From Collinsella aerofaciens (GTDB taxonomy: Bacteria > Actinomycetota > Coriobacteriia > Coriobacteriales > Coriobacteriaceae): 14,009 nucleotides of DNA. The stretch lies in the NCBI GenBank assembly GCA_030841765.1, contig JAUUSS010000062.1:1-14009 (forward strand), read 5' to 3'. The notes under the pieces are model-generated. The model saw nothing but the letters and a program-made list of their open reading frames with translations. It did no database searches and was not told where the DNA came from. Below, in pieces: positions 7,229-13,523 of this stretch. Within the stretch, counting starts at the first letter, position 1. Each line of letters begins with the position of its first letter. A program made the translations under genes and the position numbers.

Positions 7229-7266
7229 TCTGGACGTTACACGAATCACTTTACTTAACTAAAGTG
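7216..7266 (+). promoter_or_regulatory. TAAAGTG box cluster, possible operator of the ABC operon
   Basis: TAAAGTG occurs at 7216-7222 (abutting the -10) and at 7260-7266, with the inverse CACTTTA at 7247-7253. The last two form a 20-bp palindrome centred on TTAA (7247-7266) that matches its own reverse complement at 18 of 20 positions. GATTC 7226-7230 and GAATC 7243-7247 also face each other. Position around the predicted start suggests repressor binding; the regulator is unknown. Confidence 0.4.
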
Positions 7267-7271
7267 CCATC

Positions 7272-7278
7272 AAGGGGG
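7272..7278 (+). promoter_or_regulatory. ribosome binding site that fixes the binding-protein start
   Basis: AAGGGGG ends six bases before ATG 7285. The upstream in-frame GTG at 7264 lies inside a TAAAGTG box and has no Shine-Dalgarno sequence. The twin-arginine lipoprotein signal is also complete from 7285. Confidence 0.75.
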
Positions 7279-7284
7279 AATACC

Positions 7285-8145
7285 ATGAACACCGATATGT
7301 CTCGTCGTCAGTTTGTTGGTCTAGCCGGCTCGCTCGCCACGGTGCTTGGCCTTGGTCTTGTCGGTTGCGGCGGTGGTGCCGGCAAGGGCTCCGCTGCTGG
7401 CTCTGCCGCGGCCAAGGATGTGAAGGGTGCTGCGGAGTCCAAGAAGCTCGTGGTGGGCTTCGATAAGTCCTATCCTCCGTACGGCTTTGTGGGCGACGAT
7501 GGCGAGTACACCGGCTTTGATCTCGATCTGGCCAAGGCTGTTGCCGATAAGCAGGGCTGGGAGGTCAAATACGAGGCCATCGACTGGGACGCCAAGGACG
7601 CGCTGCTTAACTCGGGCGCCATCAACTGCATCTGGAACGGCTTTACCATGGAGGGCCGTGAGGACGACTACACGTTCTCCGAGCCGTACATGCTCAACGA
7701 GCAGGTGCTGGTGGTCAAGAAGGATGCGGGCATCAAGGGCTGGGACGATCTTGCCGGCAAGACTGTGATTACCCAGACTGATTCCGCTGCGCAGGACGTG
7801 CTTGAGGGTGACCAGAAGGATCTGGCAGCGACGTTTGCCACGCTCGACACGATCGGCGAGTACAACACGGCCTTTATGCAGCTCGAGAGCGGCGCGGTCG
7901 ATGCCGTGGCGTGCGACCTTTCGATTGCCCAGTATCAGCTTGCCGCCAAGCCCGATGCCTATACGCAGCTTGATGAGCCGCTGTCCAGCGAGCACTACGC
8001 CGTTGGCTTTAAGAAGGGCGACACCAAGTCGGCCGATGCTGTAGCCGAGTCGCTCAAGGCGCTCTACGAGGACGGCACGGTCAAGGACCTCTGCGATAAA
8101 TATTCAAGCTATGGTTTGTCTTTCGATAATTGGGTGCTCAAGTAA
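7285..8145 (+). CDS. amino-acid ABC transporter substrate-binding lipoprotein
   Basis: This 286-residue extracytoplasmic solute-binding protein belongs to the SBP_bac_3 family (polar amino-acid type). The N-terminus shows SRRQFVGLAG at 6-15, a twin-arginine (Tat) export motif. A hydrophobic stretch then leads to a lipobox LVGC with the lipidated cysteine at C28, so it is probably a Tat-exported lipoprotein. A Gly/Ala/Ser/Lys linker (about 29-50) follows. The binding domain starts at KKLVVGFDKSYPPYGF and continues with YTGFDLDLAKAVA and NGFTMEGREDDYTFSEPY, all typical. Several aspartates and glutamates line the domain, but the ligand (for example arginine, glutamine or cystine) cannot be decided. 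It is the first gene of a three-gene operon; its TAA overlaps the permease ATG by one base. Confidence 0.92.
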   Translation: MNTDMSRRQFVGLAGSLATVLGLGLVGCGGGAGKGSAAGSAAAKDVKGAAESKKLVVGFDKSYPPYGFVGDDGEYTGFDLDLAKAVADKQGWEVKYEAIDWDAKDALLNSGAINCIWNGFTMEGREDDYTFSEPYMLNEQVLVVKKDAGIKGWDDLAGKTVITQTDSAAQDVLEGDQKDLAATFATLDTIGEYNTAFMQLESGAVDAVACDLSIAQYQLAAKPDAYTQLDEPLSSEHYAVGFKKGDTKSADAVAESLKALYEDGTVKDLCDKYSSYGLSFDNWVLK

Positions 8146-8798
8146 TGTCTATTCAGGTCATGATGCAGATGCTTGGCCAGGGATTCTTGGTCAGTTTGCA
8201 GCTGTTTGTGCTGACGCTGCTCGGGTCGATTCCGCTGGGAATTCCCGTGGCGTTTATGCGCATGAGCAAAATCGCGCCGCTTCGCTGGATTGCGCGCATC
8301 TATATCTCGGTCATGCGCGGTACGCCGCTCATGCTGCAGATGTTTGCCATCTACTTTGCCCCGTACTACGTGTTTGGCATTTCGCTCACGCCCGATTCCA
8401 AGTGGACGGCGTGCGTCGTGGCGTTCATCATCAACTACGCCGGTTACTTTGCCGAGATCTATCGCTCGGGCTTGCAGTCCATTCCGCGCGGTCAATACGA
8501 GGCTGCCGAGGTGCTGGGCTATTCGCGCGTGCAGACGTTTCTGTATATCGTGATGCCGCAGGTCGCCAAGCGTATTCTGCCGGCGATGGGCAACGAGATC
8601 ATCACGCTGGTCAAGGACACGTCGCTGGCGTTTGCCATTGGCGTGGGCGAGATGTTCTCGACCGCCAAGGCCCTGGTTGCCTCGCAGGTGAGCATGGTAC
8701 CGTTTGCGATTGCGGCGCTGATCTACTGGGTTTTCAACTTCGTGGTCGAGATGCTGTTGGGCGCCGCCGAAAAGAAGCTGGACTATTATCATGACTAA
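8145..8798 (+). CDS. amino-acid ABC transporter permease
   Basis: This 217-residue inner-membrane protein belongs to the HisM/GlnP-type permease family. It has about five hydrophobic segments and the conserved cytoplasmic EAA loop, here beginning EAAEVLGYSRVQTFLYIVMPQ, which contacts the ATPase. The preceding FAEIYRSGLQSIPRGQYEAA and RGTPLMLQ segments are diagnostic for polar amino-acid permeases. Length is normal. The start is ATG 8145, which shares its A with the stop codon of the binding-protein gene (TAATG). No separate Shine-Dalgarno sequence is visible, so translation is probably coupled. An upstream in-frame start at 8130 would overlap the binding-protein gene and is unlikely. Only one permease gene is present, so the channel is probably a homodimer. 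Confidence 0.93.
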   Translation: MSIQVMMQMLGQGFLVSLQLFVLTLLGSIPLGIPVAFMRMSKIAPLRWIARIYISVMRGTPLMLQMFAIYFAPYYVFGISLTPDSKWTACVVAFIINYAGYFAEIYRSGLQSIPRGQYEAAEVLGYSRVQTFLYIVMPQVAKRILPAMGNEIITLVKDTSLAFAIGVGEMFSTAKALVASQVSMVPFAIAALIYWVFNFVVEMLLGAAEKKLDYYHD

Positions 8799-9555
8799 CT
8801 CGGTGATGAAAATCGAAAGCGCTCGCAAGGCGTTTGGCGGCAATGAGGTGCTCAAGGATATCTCGCTCGAGGTCAAGCGTGGCGAGGTCGTGGCGATTAT
8901 CGGGCCTTCGGGTGGCGGCAAGTCCACGCTGCTGCGGTGTGCCACGCTGCTCGAGACACTCGGCGGAGGCTCGCTCTCGTTTGGTGACCTTGCCGTTGCG
9001 ACGGATGCGGGTTCGGGCGCAGTCTATGCGAAGGGCGATGTGCCCAAGCGGGCACGCTCGCGATTCGGCCTGGTGTTCCAGAATTACAACCTGTTCCCGC
9101 ACTATACCGTGATGAAAAACATCATCGACGCGCCGATCCGCGTGCTTAAGCGCCCGCGCGAACAGGCGGAAGCTCGTGCGCGCGAGTTGATCGCGCAGAT
9201 GGGGCTTACGGGCAACGAGAACAAGGTTCCGTGTGAGCTTTCGGGCGGTCAGCAACAGCGTGTGAGTATCGCCCGCGCCTTGGCGCTCGACCCGGAGATC
9301 CTGTTCTTTGACGAGCCGACCTCGGCGCTCGATCCCGAGCTGACGGCCGAGGTGCTGCGTGTCATTAAAGACCTTGCCGCGCAGAATATGACGATGGTGA
9401 TTGTGACCCACGCAATGCAGTTTGCGCGCGATGTTGCCGACCGCGTGGTCTTTATGGATGGCGGCCGCATTGTCGAGGAGGGTCCTGCCGAGCAGGTCAT
9501 CGACCATCCGCGTGAGCAGCGCACCCGTGAGTTCTTGAGCCGTATCGAGGGATAG
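8791..9555 (+). CDS. amino-acid ABC transporter ATP-binding protein
   Basis: This 254-residue cytoplasmic ATPase energises the transporter encoded by the two preceding genes. Walker A is GPSGGGKST at 38-46 (a Gly where GPSGSGKST is commoner). The Q-loop is in LVFQNYNLFPHYTV, the ABC signature is LSGGQQQR, and Walker B is ILFFDEPTSALDPE. The H-loop histidine is in VIVTHAMQFA. All catalytic elements are present, and the GlnQ/HisP-type sequence fits a polar amino-acid system. The region between Walker A and the Q-loop is slightly long (VATDAGSGAVYAKGDVPKRAR). The gene overlaps the permease by 8 bases, consistent with coupling. The start at 8791 is favoured, though M6 at 8806 is also possible. 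A strong terminator follows at 9589. Confidence 0.95.
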   Translation: MTNSVMKIESARKAFGGNEVLKDISLEVKRGEVVAIIGPSGGGKSTLLRCATLLETLGGGSLSFGDLAVATDAGSGAVYAKGDVPKRARSRFGLVFQNYNLFPHYTVMKNIIDAPIRVLKRPREQAEARARELIAQMGLTGNENKVPCELSGGQQQRVSIARALALDPEILFFDEPTSALDPELTAEVLRVIKDLAAQNMTMVIVTHAMQFARDVADRVVFMDGGRIVEEGPAEQVIDHPREQRTREFLSRIEG

Positions 9556-9588
9556 GCTCAGGTATTTACTCAACTATTAATTAAGGCG

Positions 9589-9630
9589 AAGCCGCCGCAG
9601 GTCTTACGGTCTGTGGCGGCTTTTTGTTTG
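9589..9630 (+). terminator. Rho-independent terminator of the ABC transporter operon
   Basis: A 12-bp stem (9589-9600 with 9611-9622, AAGCCGCCGCAG facing CTGTGGCGGCTT with one G-U pair) has a 10-nt loop and runs into TTTTTGTTTG. It begins 33 bases after the ATPase stop codon. Confidence 0.9.
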
Positions 9631-9853
9631 CATCGACGGGGTTCAATAATCGCCTCACAAGCTTGTCTCTTCCTCTCGCCGCCTGTATTCATACGTGCGC
9701 CGAAAGGTATGCATGGACGGTCGCCCGTGAGGGTAGGGTGGTGGCATAGGACATTTGGAGGGTGAGTCGGCTCGGCTGCCGACCATGCTGCTCCCGGGAT
9801 GGCACCGACCGCGAACTCTCCCCGTTGGCGTCGCGCATTGCGCGCGGCCCTGC
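9631..9853 (+). other. 223-nt non-coding leader region before the EF-G-like gene
   Basis: No supported gene lies here. A weak promoter, TTGTCT (9663-9668) with TATTCA (9686-9691) at 17 bp, would give a long GC-rich leader of about 165 nt. Within it GTCGGC/GCCGAC can form a hairpin near 9766-9783, and GCGC-ATT-GCGC another near 9833-9843. No known riboswitch consensus was recognised. A leader of this length is compatible with post-transcriptional control, but nothing shows it. Confidence 0.3.
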
Positions 9854-9860
9854 AAGGAGG
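9854..9860 (+). promoter_or_regulatory. strong ribosome binding site that fixes the EF-G-like start
   Basis: AAGGAGG ends five bases before ATG 9866. The open frame extends upstream to 9755, but those 37 codons do not resemble EF-G and no comparable site precedes them. Confidence 0.85.
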
Positions 9861-9865
9861 TCATC

Positions 9866-11941
9866 ATGGGTGCTCCCAAGACCGGTAACGTAAGGAACGT
9901 GGTGCTCGTAGGCCAAGGCGGGGTGGGCAAGACTTCACTCGCCGAGGCCATGCTCCACCTTTCCGGCAAGACCGCCCGCCTGGGCGGCCACGACGGCACC
10001 AAGCCCACGCTCGACTATGACCCCGAAGAGGTCAAGCGTGCATTTTCCATCTCGACGACCATCGCGCCGATCGACTGGAAGGGCGCGCGCATCAATGTGC
10101 TCGATGCCCCGTGCTACCCCGATTTTATCGGCGACGCCTTTGCCGCGATGAGCGTCTGCGAGACGGCTCTGTTTGTGGTCGACGCCGAGGCCGGCCCACA
10201 GCCTACGACGGTTAAGCTCTGGTATGCCGCCGAGGATCTGCGTCTGGCGCGTGCGGTGTTCGTAAACCGCCTGTCGCGCTCCGAGGCCAGCTTTGCGACC
10301 ACGATGGACCTGCTGCAAGAGCGCTTTGGCACGCGCCTGGGCGCCGTGACCCTTCCCTGGGGCGAGGGCGAGGACTTTGACGGCATCATCGACCTGGTGC
10401 GCATGAAGGCGCGCCATTGCAACGGCACCGAAGCCGTTGAGTCGGAGATTCCCGAGGAGTATCGTGCCCAGGCCGAGGAGGCCCATGACCATCTGTGCGA
10501 GTTGGTGGCCGAGGCCGACGATGAGCTGATGATGAAGTACCTGGAAGGCGAGGAGACGCTGACGCAGGAGGAGCTTGAGGGCCTGCTGTCGAAGGCGATC
10601 GCCGAGCGCATCTTTGTGCCGGTCTTTGCGGGCGATTGCATTAAGGAGCAGGGCGTCAACTCGCTGATGGACGACATCGCGACGTACTTCCCGGCGCCGA
10701 CCGACTACGGCGAGATGCCGCTCATCGACGGTGATTCGCTCAAAATCTCGAGCGACGATGACCGTCCGGTGGCGTTTGTGTTTAAGACCCTGGCCGATCC
10801 GCAGCAGGGTCGCATCAGCTTTATCAAGGTGCTGACGGGTACGCTTGAGCCGGGTCTTGAGCTGATCAACGCGCGTACCCGCAAGGGCGACCGTCTGGCT
10901 CACCTGTATGTGATGTGCGGCCGCGATATGACCGAGGTCGGTCACGCCTATGCCGGCGACATCATCGTGGCGCCCAAGCTGGCTGCCGAGACGGGCGACA
11001 CGCTCTCGATTACCGGTAAGGTCGAGGCCGCGGCGTTTAAGTTCCCCAACTCGCAGTACCGCATTGCCATCGAGGCCGAGAATCGCGGCGACGAAGAGAA
11101 GCTCTACACGTTTATCGAGAAGGCCTGCAAGGCCGATCCGACCATGAGCATCGACCGCGACGAGGAGACCGGCCAGACCATTATCTCCGCCGTTGGTGAG
11201 GCGCAGGTTTCGGTGCTGCTCAACCGTTTGGAGGATCGCACCAAAGTCGTGGCCAAGAGCGTGCCGATCCGCATTCCGTATCGCGAGGCCATTCGCCGTA
11301 CGGCAAGTGCCCAGGGCCGCCATAAGAAGCAGACCGGCGGCGCCGGTCAGTACGGCGACTGCTGGCTGCGCGTGGAGCCGCTCATTGGGCCCGACGGCAC
11401 GAGCGATGGCTATGAGTTTGTGGACGAGGTCGTGGGCGGCCGTATTCCGCGCTCGCTGATCCCCGCCGTGGACAAGGGTGTCCAGGAGACCATGAAGGAC
11501 GGCATCATTGCCGGCTACCCGCTCACGGGCATTCGCGTGGCTGTGTACGACGGCTCGTATCACAGCGTCGACTCCAACGAGATGGCGTTCCGCGCGGCAG
11601 CTCGCATCGGCCTGCGCAAGGCATGTGCCGATGCCGACCCGGTGGTGCTGGAGCCCATTGAGGAAATTACGGTGACCATCCCCGAGAGCTACGCCGGCGC
11701 TGTGATGGGCGACATCTCGGCATCGCGCGGTCGCGTGACGGGCATGGAGACCGATGAGCGCGGCGATACCGTGGTTATTGCCCAGGCGCCGCTGGCAGAG
11801 CTGACGGATTATTCGACGCGCCTGCGCTCTATCACGCGCGGCACGGGTGACTTTACCATGAAGCCCGCAGGCTATGAGCAGGTGCCTTATGACGTTCAGG
11901 CCAAGCTGGTCGAGCGCTATGAGGAGGGCCGCGCCAAGTAG
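9866..11941 (+). CDS. elongation factor G-like translational GTPase (EF-G paralogue)
   Basis: This 691-residue protein has the full EF-G domain plan. The N-terminal G domain has Walker A GQGGVGKT at 16-23. A beta-barrel domain II lies near VAFVFKTLADPQQGRISFIKVLTG. Domain IV carries GGAGQYGDC and IPRSLIPAVDKGVQE. Domain V carries EPIEEITVTIPESYAGAVMGDISASRGRVTGME. The G domain differs from true EF-G (GHIDAGKTT, DTPGHVDF, NKMD): G3 reads DAPCYPDF (80-87) and G4 reads NRLS (134-137), lacking the Lys and Asp of NKxD. It therefore looks like the EF-G-2-type paralogue, whose role in translation is not settled, rather than the main EF-G; fusA beside rpsL/rpsG would be expected elsewhere. It is a single gene with a strong Shine-Dalgarno sequence and a shared downstream terminator. 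Confidence 0.88.
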   Translation: MGAPKTGNVRNVVLVGQGGVGKTSLAEAMLHLSGKTARLGGHDGTKPTLDYDPEEVKRAFSISTTIAPIDWKGARINVLDAPCYPDFIGDAFAAMSVCETALFVVDAEAGPQPTTVKLWYAAEDLRLARAVFVNRLSRSEASFATTMDLLQERFGTRLGAVTLPWGEGEDFDGIIDLVRMKARHCNGTEAVESEIPEEYRAQAEEAHDHLCELVAEADDELMMKYLEGEETLTQEELEGLLSKAIAERIFVPVFAGDCIKEQGVNSLMDDIATYFPAPTDYGEMPLIDGDSLKISSDDDRPVAFVFKTLADPQQGRISFIKVLTGTLEPGLELINARTRKGDRLAHLYVMCGRDMTEVGHAYAGDIIVAPKLAAETGDTLSITGKVEAAAFKFPNSQYRIAIEAENRGDEEKLYTFIEKACKADPTMSIDRDEETGQTIISAVGEAQVSVLLNRLEDRTKVVAKSVPIRIPYREAIRRTASAQGRHKKQTGGAGQYGDCWLRVEPLIGPDGTSDGYEFVDEVVGGRIPRSLIPAVDKGVQETMKDGIIAGYPLTGIRVAVYDGSYHSVDSNEMAFRAAARIGLRKACADADPVVLEPIEEITVTIPESYAGAVMGDISASRGRVTGMETDERGDTVVIAQAPLAELTDYSTRLRSITRGTGDFTMKPAGYEQVPYDVQAKLVERYEEGRAK

Positions 11942-11974
11942 CACGTGATTTTGTCTGCAATGTAGGTGCTGACG

Positions 11975-12010
11975 AAAGGGCCGCCCTGGGTAACCGGGGC
12001 GGCTCTTTTT
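11975..12010. terminator. Rho-independent terminator between convergent EF-G-like and endonuclease genes
   Basis: GCCGCCCTGG (11980-11989) pairs with CCGGGGCGGC (11994-12003), one G-U included, around a GTAA tetraloop. A/U and G-U pairs extend the stem outward to 11975/12008. TCTTTTT follows on the plus strand. It may also stop minus-strand transcripts from the endonuclease gene. Confidence 0.9.
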
Positions 12011-12016
12011 GATTCC

Positions 12017-12043
12017 TTGGGGACGGAGGAAAACGGATCATTT
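12017..12043 (+). repeat. single-arm REP-like element
   Basis: The segment begins TTGGGGACGGAGGAAAAC and ends GGATCATTT. Its TTGGGGAC(G/A)GA core is shared with the palindrome at 3116-3177. No inverted partner is seen within the gap, so this may be one arm of a decayed or half element. From memory, closely similar strings are dispersed in gut bacterial genomes; I could not check this. Confidence 0.4.
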
Positions 12044-12068
12044 AGGCTTTGGGGCAGCTTGGTCGGTC

Positions 12069-13052
12069 CTAGTCTCCCGAGGCCTGATTGCGGCCGGTGG
12101 TGTAGTCGATCTGCACGTGCGGCTGCAGGTTGTAGCAATATACGTGGAAGCAGAGGGTCTTGCCGTGGTCCTCGACCGATTGCGCCTCAAGGCGCATGCC
12201 ACGGCAGACAAGTTCCTCTTCGTTATACATAGGCGTGACGCGGTAGAGCACATGGTTGCCCGTATCGCGAATATAGTTGAGAATCTGCTCTTCAAACGGC
12301 AGCATGCCTGTCTCGTTGAGATAGCGCGTGCCGGTGAGGAGATTCTTGCGGTTGGCGTTTTCGCCGCAGAGCGACCAGGCGATAAGGTGGCAGCGGTTGT
12401 AGAGGCTCTGGCCCGGAATAAAGTCGTAGCGCTGCTGGTGCCAACCGGCAGGATGGATGCGCGAGATATCGCCGCGCTTTCCCTGTCCGAGCGACTCGGG
12501 GCCTACACAGGCGAGCGCCTTGCGAGTGCGACCCAGGCTGTCGAGCTTGGAGAATTTCTTAAAGCAGCCCTCTTCGGTGGCGCGATCGTATTCATCGAGT
12601 GTGAATGACGGCGTGCCGAGCGGGTGCGTGCTGTCGGCGCGAAGGGCAACGTAGGGGTTGCCGGCGTAGTCGGGAATGCTGCTGAGATAAACACCGCGGG
12701 CGCGGTTGAGGTCGGGGTTTTCGACCTCGTCGATGGGGGTGGCGGCACTGCCCGCGGAAACGTCGTCATCGGTGTCGGTCGCGGCGGAATCGGAGCCATC
12801 GCCGGAGTCCTGGCTGTTTTGAGGGTCCGCCGCGCTCGCCGTTCCCGATTCGAGCCGAGCGACCAGGTCTGCCTCGTCGTCGGTGCGGCTGGGACTTTCG
12901 TTTTGTTTTTCGGCCAGAGCTGCCGCCTGTTCATCACTTTGCGGCGACAACAACTTGGGCGCTCCGTCGAGCGACCCTGTGAACAGCGCAAACCCCAGCA
13001 CCACGGCGGCGCCGATGGAAAGTACTTGCTTGTAGGCGGACTTGCGCGACAT
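12069..13052 (-). CDS. membrane-anchored DNA/RNA non-specific endonuclease (EndA/Spd-like)
   Basis: This 327-residue protein has a short basic N-terminus and one hydrophobic segment (about 10-28, VLSIGAAVVLGFALFTGSL), read as an uncleaved anchor or signal peptide. A low-complexity Asp/Ser/Ala/Glu-rich linker (about 36-110) follows. The C-terminal half matches the DNA/RNA non-specific endonuclease family of secreted streptococcal nucleases such as EndA and Spd. In YNRCHLIAWSLCGEN, H222 is the likely general base (family DRGH/NRGH, with Cys here in place of Gly). TGTRYLNETGMLPFE provides N246 as the likely metal ligand. It should cut extracellular nucleic acid, for nutrition, defence or DNA uptake. 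ATG 13052 is preceded by AGGAG (minus strand, 13058-13062). No competence gene adjoins it. Confidence 0.88.
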   Translation of the reverse strand: MSRKSAYKQVLSIGAAVVLGFALFTGSLDGAPKLLSPQSDEQAAALAEKQNESPSRTDDEADLVARLESGTASAADPQNSQDSGDGSDSAATDTDDDVSAGSAATPIDEVENPDLNRARGVYLSSIPDYAGNPYVALRADSTHPLGTPSFTLDEYDRATEEGCFKKFSKLDSLGRTRKALACVGPESLGQGKRGDISRIHPAGWHQQRYDFIPGQSLYNRCHLIAWSLCGENANRKNLLTGTRYLNETGMLPFEEQILNYIRDTGNHVLYRVTPMYNEEELVCRGMRLEAQSVEDHGKTLCFHVYCYNLQPHVQIDYTTGRNQASGD

Positions 13053-13210
13053 TGCGGCTCCTGGATGGACGGTTGGGAATCTACCAGTCTAGCAGGAGCC
13101 GGCAGGGGCCGTTCTGTCGAACAAATACTCAAGATTTGGGATAGACGCTACTGATTCATTTGCCTCATATGGAGCTGCGGTGGTTGTGTATGTGGGGCTA
13201 TTTTGCGTTT
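13053..13210. other. upstream region of the endonuclease gene, nothing else recognised
   Basis: This part of the 471-nt gap should carry the minus-strand promoter of the endonuclease gene, but no -35/-10 pair with good spacing was found. A 12-bp dyad GTTCTGTCGAAC lies at 13111-13122 and could be a protein site. No ORF of note is present. Confidence 0.3.
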
Positions 13211-13266
13211 CCCCAGATAAAACCCGCCAAAATAAACCTGTCCCTTTTTGGCAGGTTAATCGGGGG
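13211..13266. repeat. REP-like imperfect hairpin with a GGGACAG core
   Basis: AACCCGCCAAAA (13221-13232) and TTTTGGCAGGTT (13246-13257) are inverted repeats with one mismatch. The pairing extends outward, with small bulges, to CCCC 13211-13214 and GGGG 13262-13266. The loop contains AACCTGTCCC, whose complement GGGACAGGTT resembles the GGGGACAGA core of the element at 3116-3177. There is no U-tract on the plus strand. Membership in one repeat family is inferred. Confidence 0.55.
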
Positions 13267-13284
13267 ACTATTTCACCGCAACTT

Positions 13285-13326
13285 AGGGCACGGTTAGGGA
13301 GTGTGCACCTTAAAGAGTGGTGCCCT
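13285..13326. repeat. 7-bp inverted repeat AGGGCAC / GTGCCCT
   Basis: AGGGCAC (13285-13291) faces GTGCCCT (13320-13326) across 28 bases that include GTGTGCAC. It borders the start of the TCTCTCTAA array and may be an additional operator or a chance dyad. Confidence 0.3.
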
Positions 13327-13454
13327 TGATTAGAGAGGTCGCGCTCGTCTCTCTAATTGTCTCTCTAAAGAGAAAGCCAGTTAAAGAGATAACATTGGGC
13401 TATCTAACAGTGAATTCGATACATCTCTCTAAATGTCTCTCTAAAATAAGGTGC

Positions 13455-13483
13455 TTATCTCTCTAAAGTTAGAGAGATATACT
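13455..13483 (+). promoter_or_regulatory. promoter of the AlbA_2 gene
   Basis: TTATCT (13455-13460) and TATACT (13478-13483) are 17 bp apart; a second TATACT overlaps at 13483-13488. Transcription would begin near 13490, giving a leader of about 34 nt. Confidence 0.5.
13456..13479. promoter_or_regulatory. 24-bp palindromic operator between -35 and -10
   Basis: TATCTCTCTAA (13456-13466), AG, and TTAGAGAGATA (13469-13479) form a perfect 11-bp inverted repeat with a 2-bp centre. It fills the spacer of the predicted promoter, so a bound protein would block RNA polymerase. It is the only place in the array where two copies face each other closely. Confidence 0.65.
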
Positions 13484-13523
13484 ATACTTTAGAGAGATAA
13501 ATCTATCGTTTTAGAGAGACGGA

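Larger units (their letters stand above)
13330..13519. promoter_or_regulatory. array of nine TCTCTCTAA/TTAGAGAGA sites upstream of the AlbA_2 gene
   Basis: The 9-mer is found at 13330-13338 (plus, one mismatch), 13348-13356, 13360-13368, 13424-13432, 13436-13444 and 13458-13466 (all minus), and 13469-13477, 13489-13497 and 13511-13519 (plus). Eight copies are exact. Two head-to-tail pairs have the same 12-bp period (13348/13360 and 13424/13436). Weaker relatives occur at 13381-13390 and near 13401. All upstream copies after the first point one way and the promoter-proximal copies the other. The arrangement looks like cooperative binding sites for a regulator, plausibly the adjacent gene product. 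Confidence 0.7.

Noticed and set aside
9709..9765. 18-codon upstream ORF in the EF-G-like leader
   Set aside because: The spacing to the AAAGG ahead of it is only one base and the peptide shows no attenuation-type codon run; it cannot be supported.
9799..9822. T-box-like words (GGCACCGACCGCG) in the EF-G-like leader
   Set aside because: They only partly resemble the T-box antiterminator bulge; no Stem I or specifier loop and no following terminator were seen, and an EF-G gene is not a usual T-box target.
9755..9865. 37-residue N-terminal extension of the EF-G-like protein
   Set aside because: There is no resemblance to EF-G, and AAGGAGG sits correctly before ATG 9866.
9935..11944. 669-codon open frame on the minus strand opposite the EF-G-like gene
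   Set aside because: It has the same explanation: it lies fully inside a well-supported gene, and its sequence is His/Leu/Ala-rich without any recognisable domain.
11942..11947. CACGTG core as a second parS site
   Set aside because: The flanking bases do not match GTTTCAC/GTGAAAC; another CACGTG at 12114-12119 fails in the same way.
13111..13122. Possible LexA/SOS box GTTCTGTCGAAC upstream of the endonuclease gene
   Set aside because: The half-sites are in the opposite order to the Gram-positive SOS box (GAAC-N4-GTTC).
13330..13519. Possible CRISPR array
   Set aside because: The repeated unit is only 9 bp, occurs in both orientations and has irregular spacing of 3-64 bp; there are no spacers of uniform length and no cas genes.
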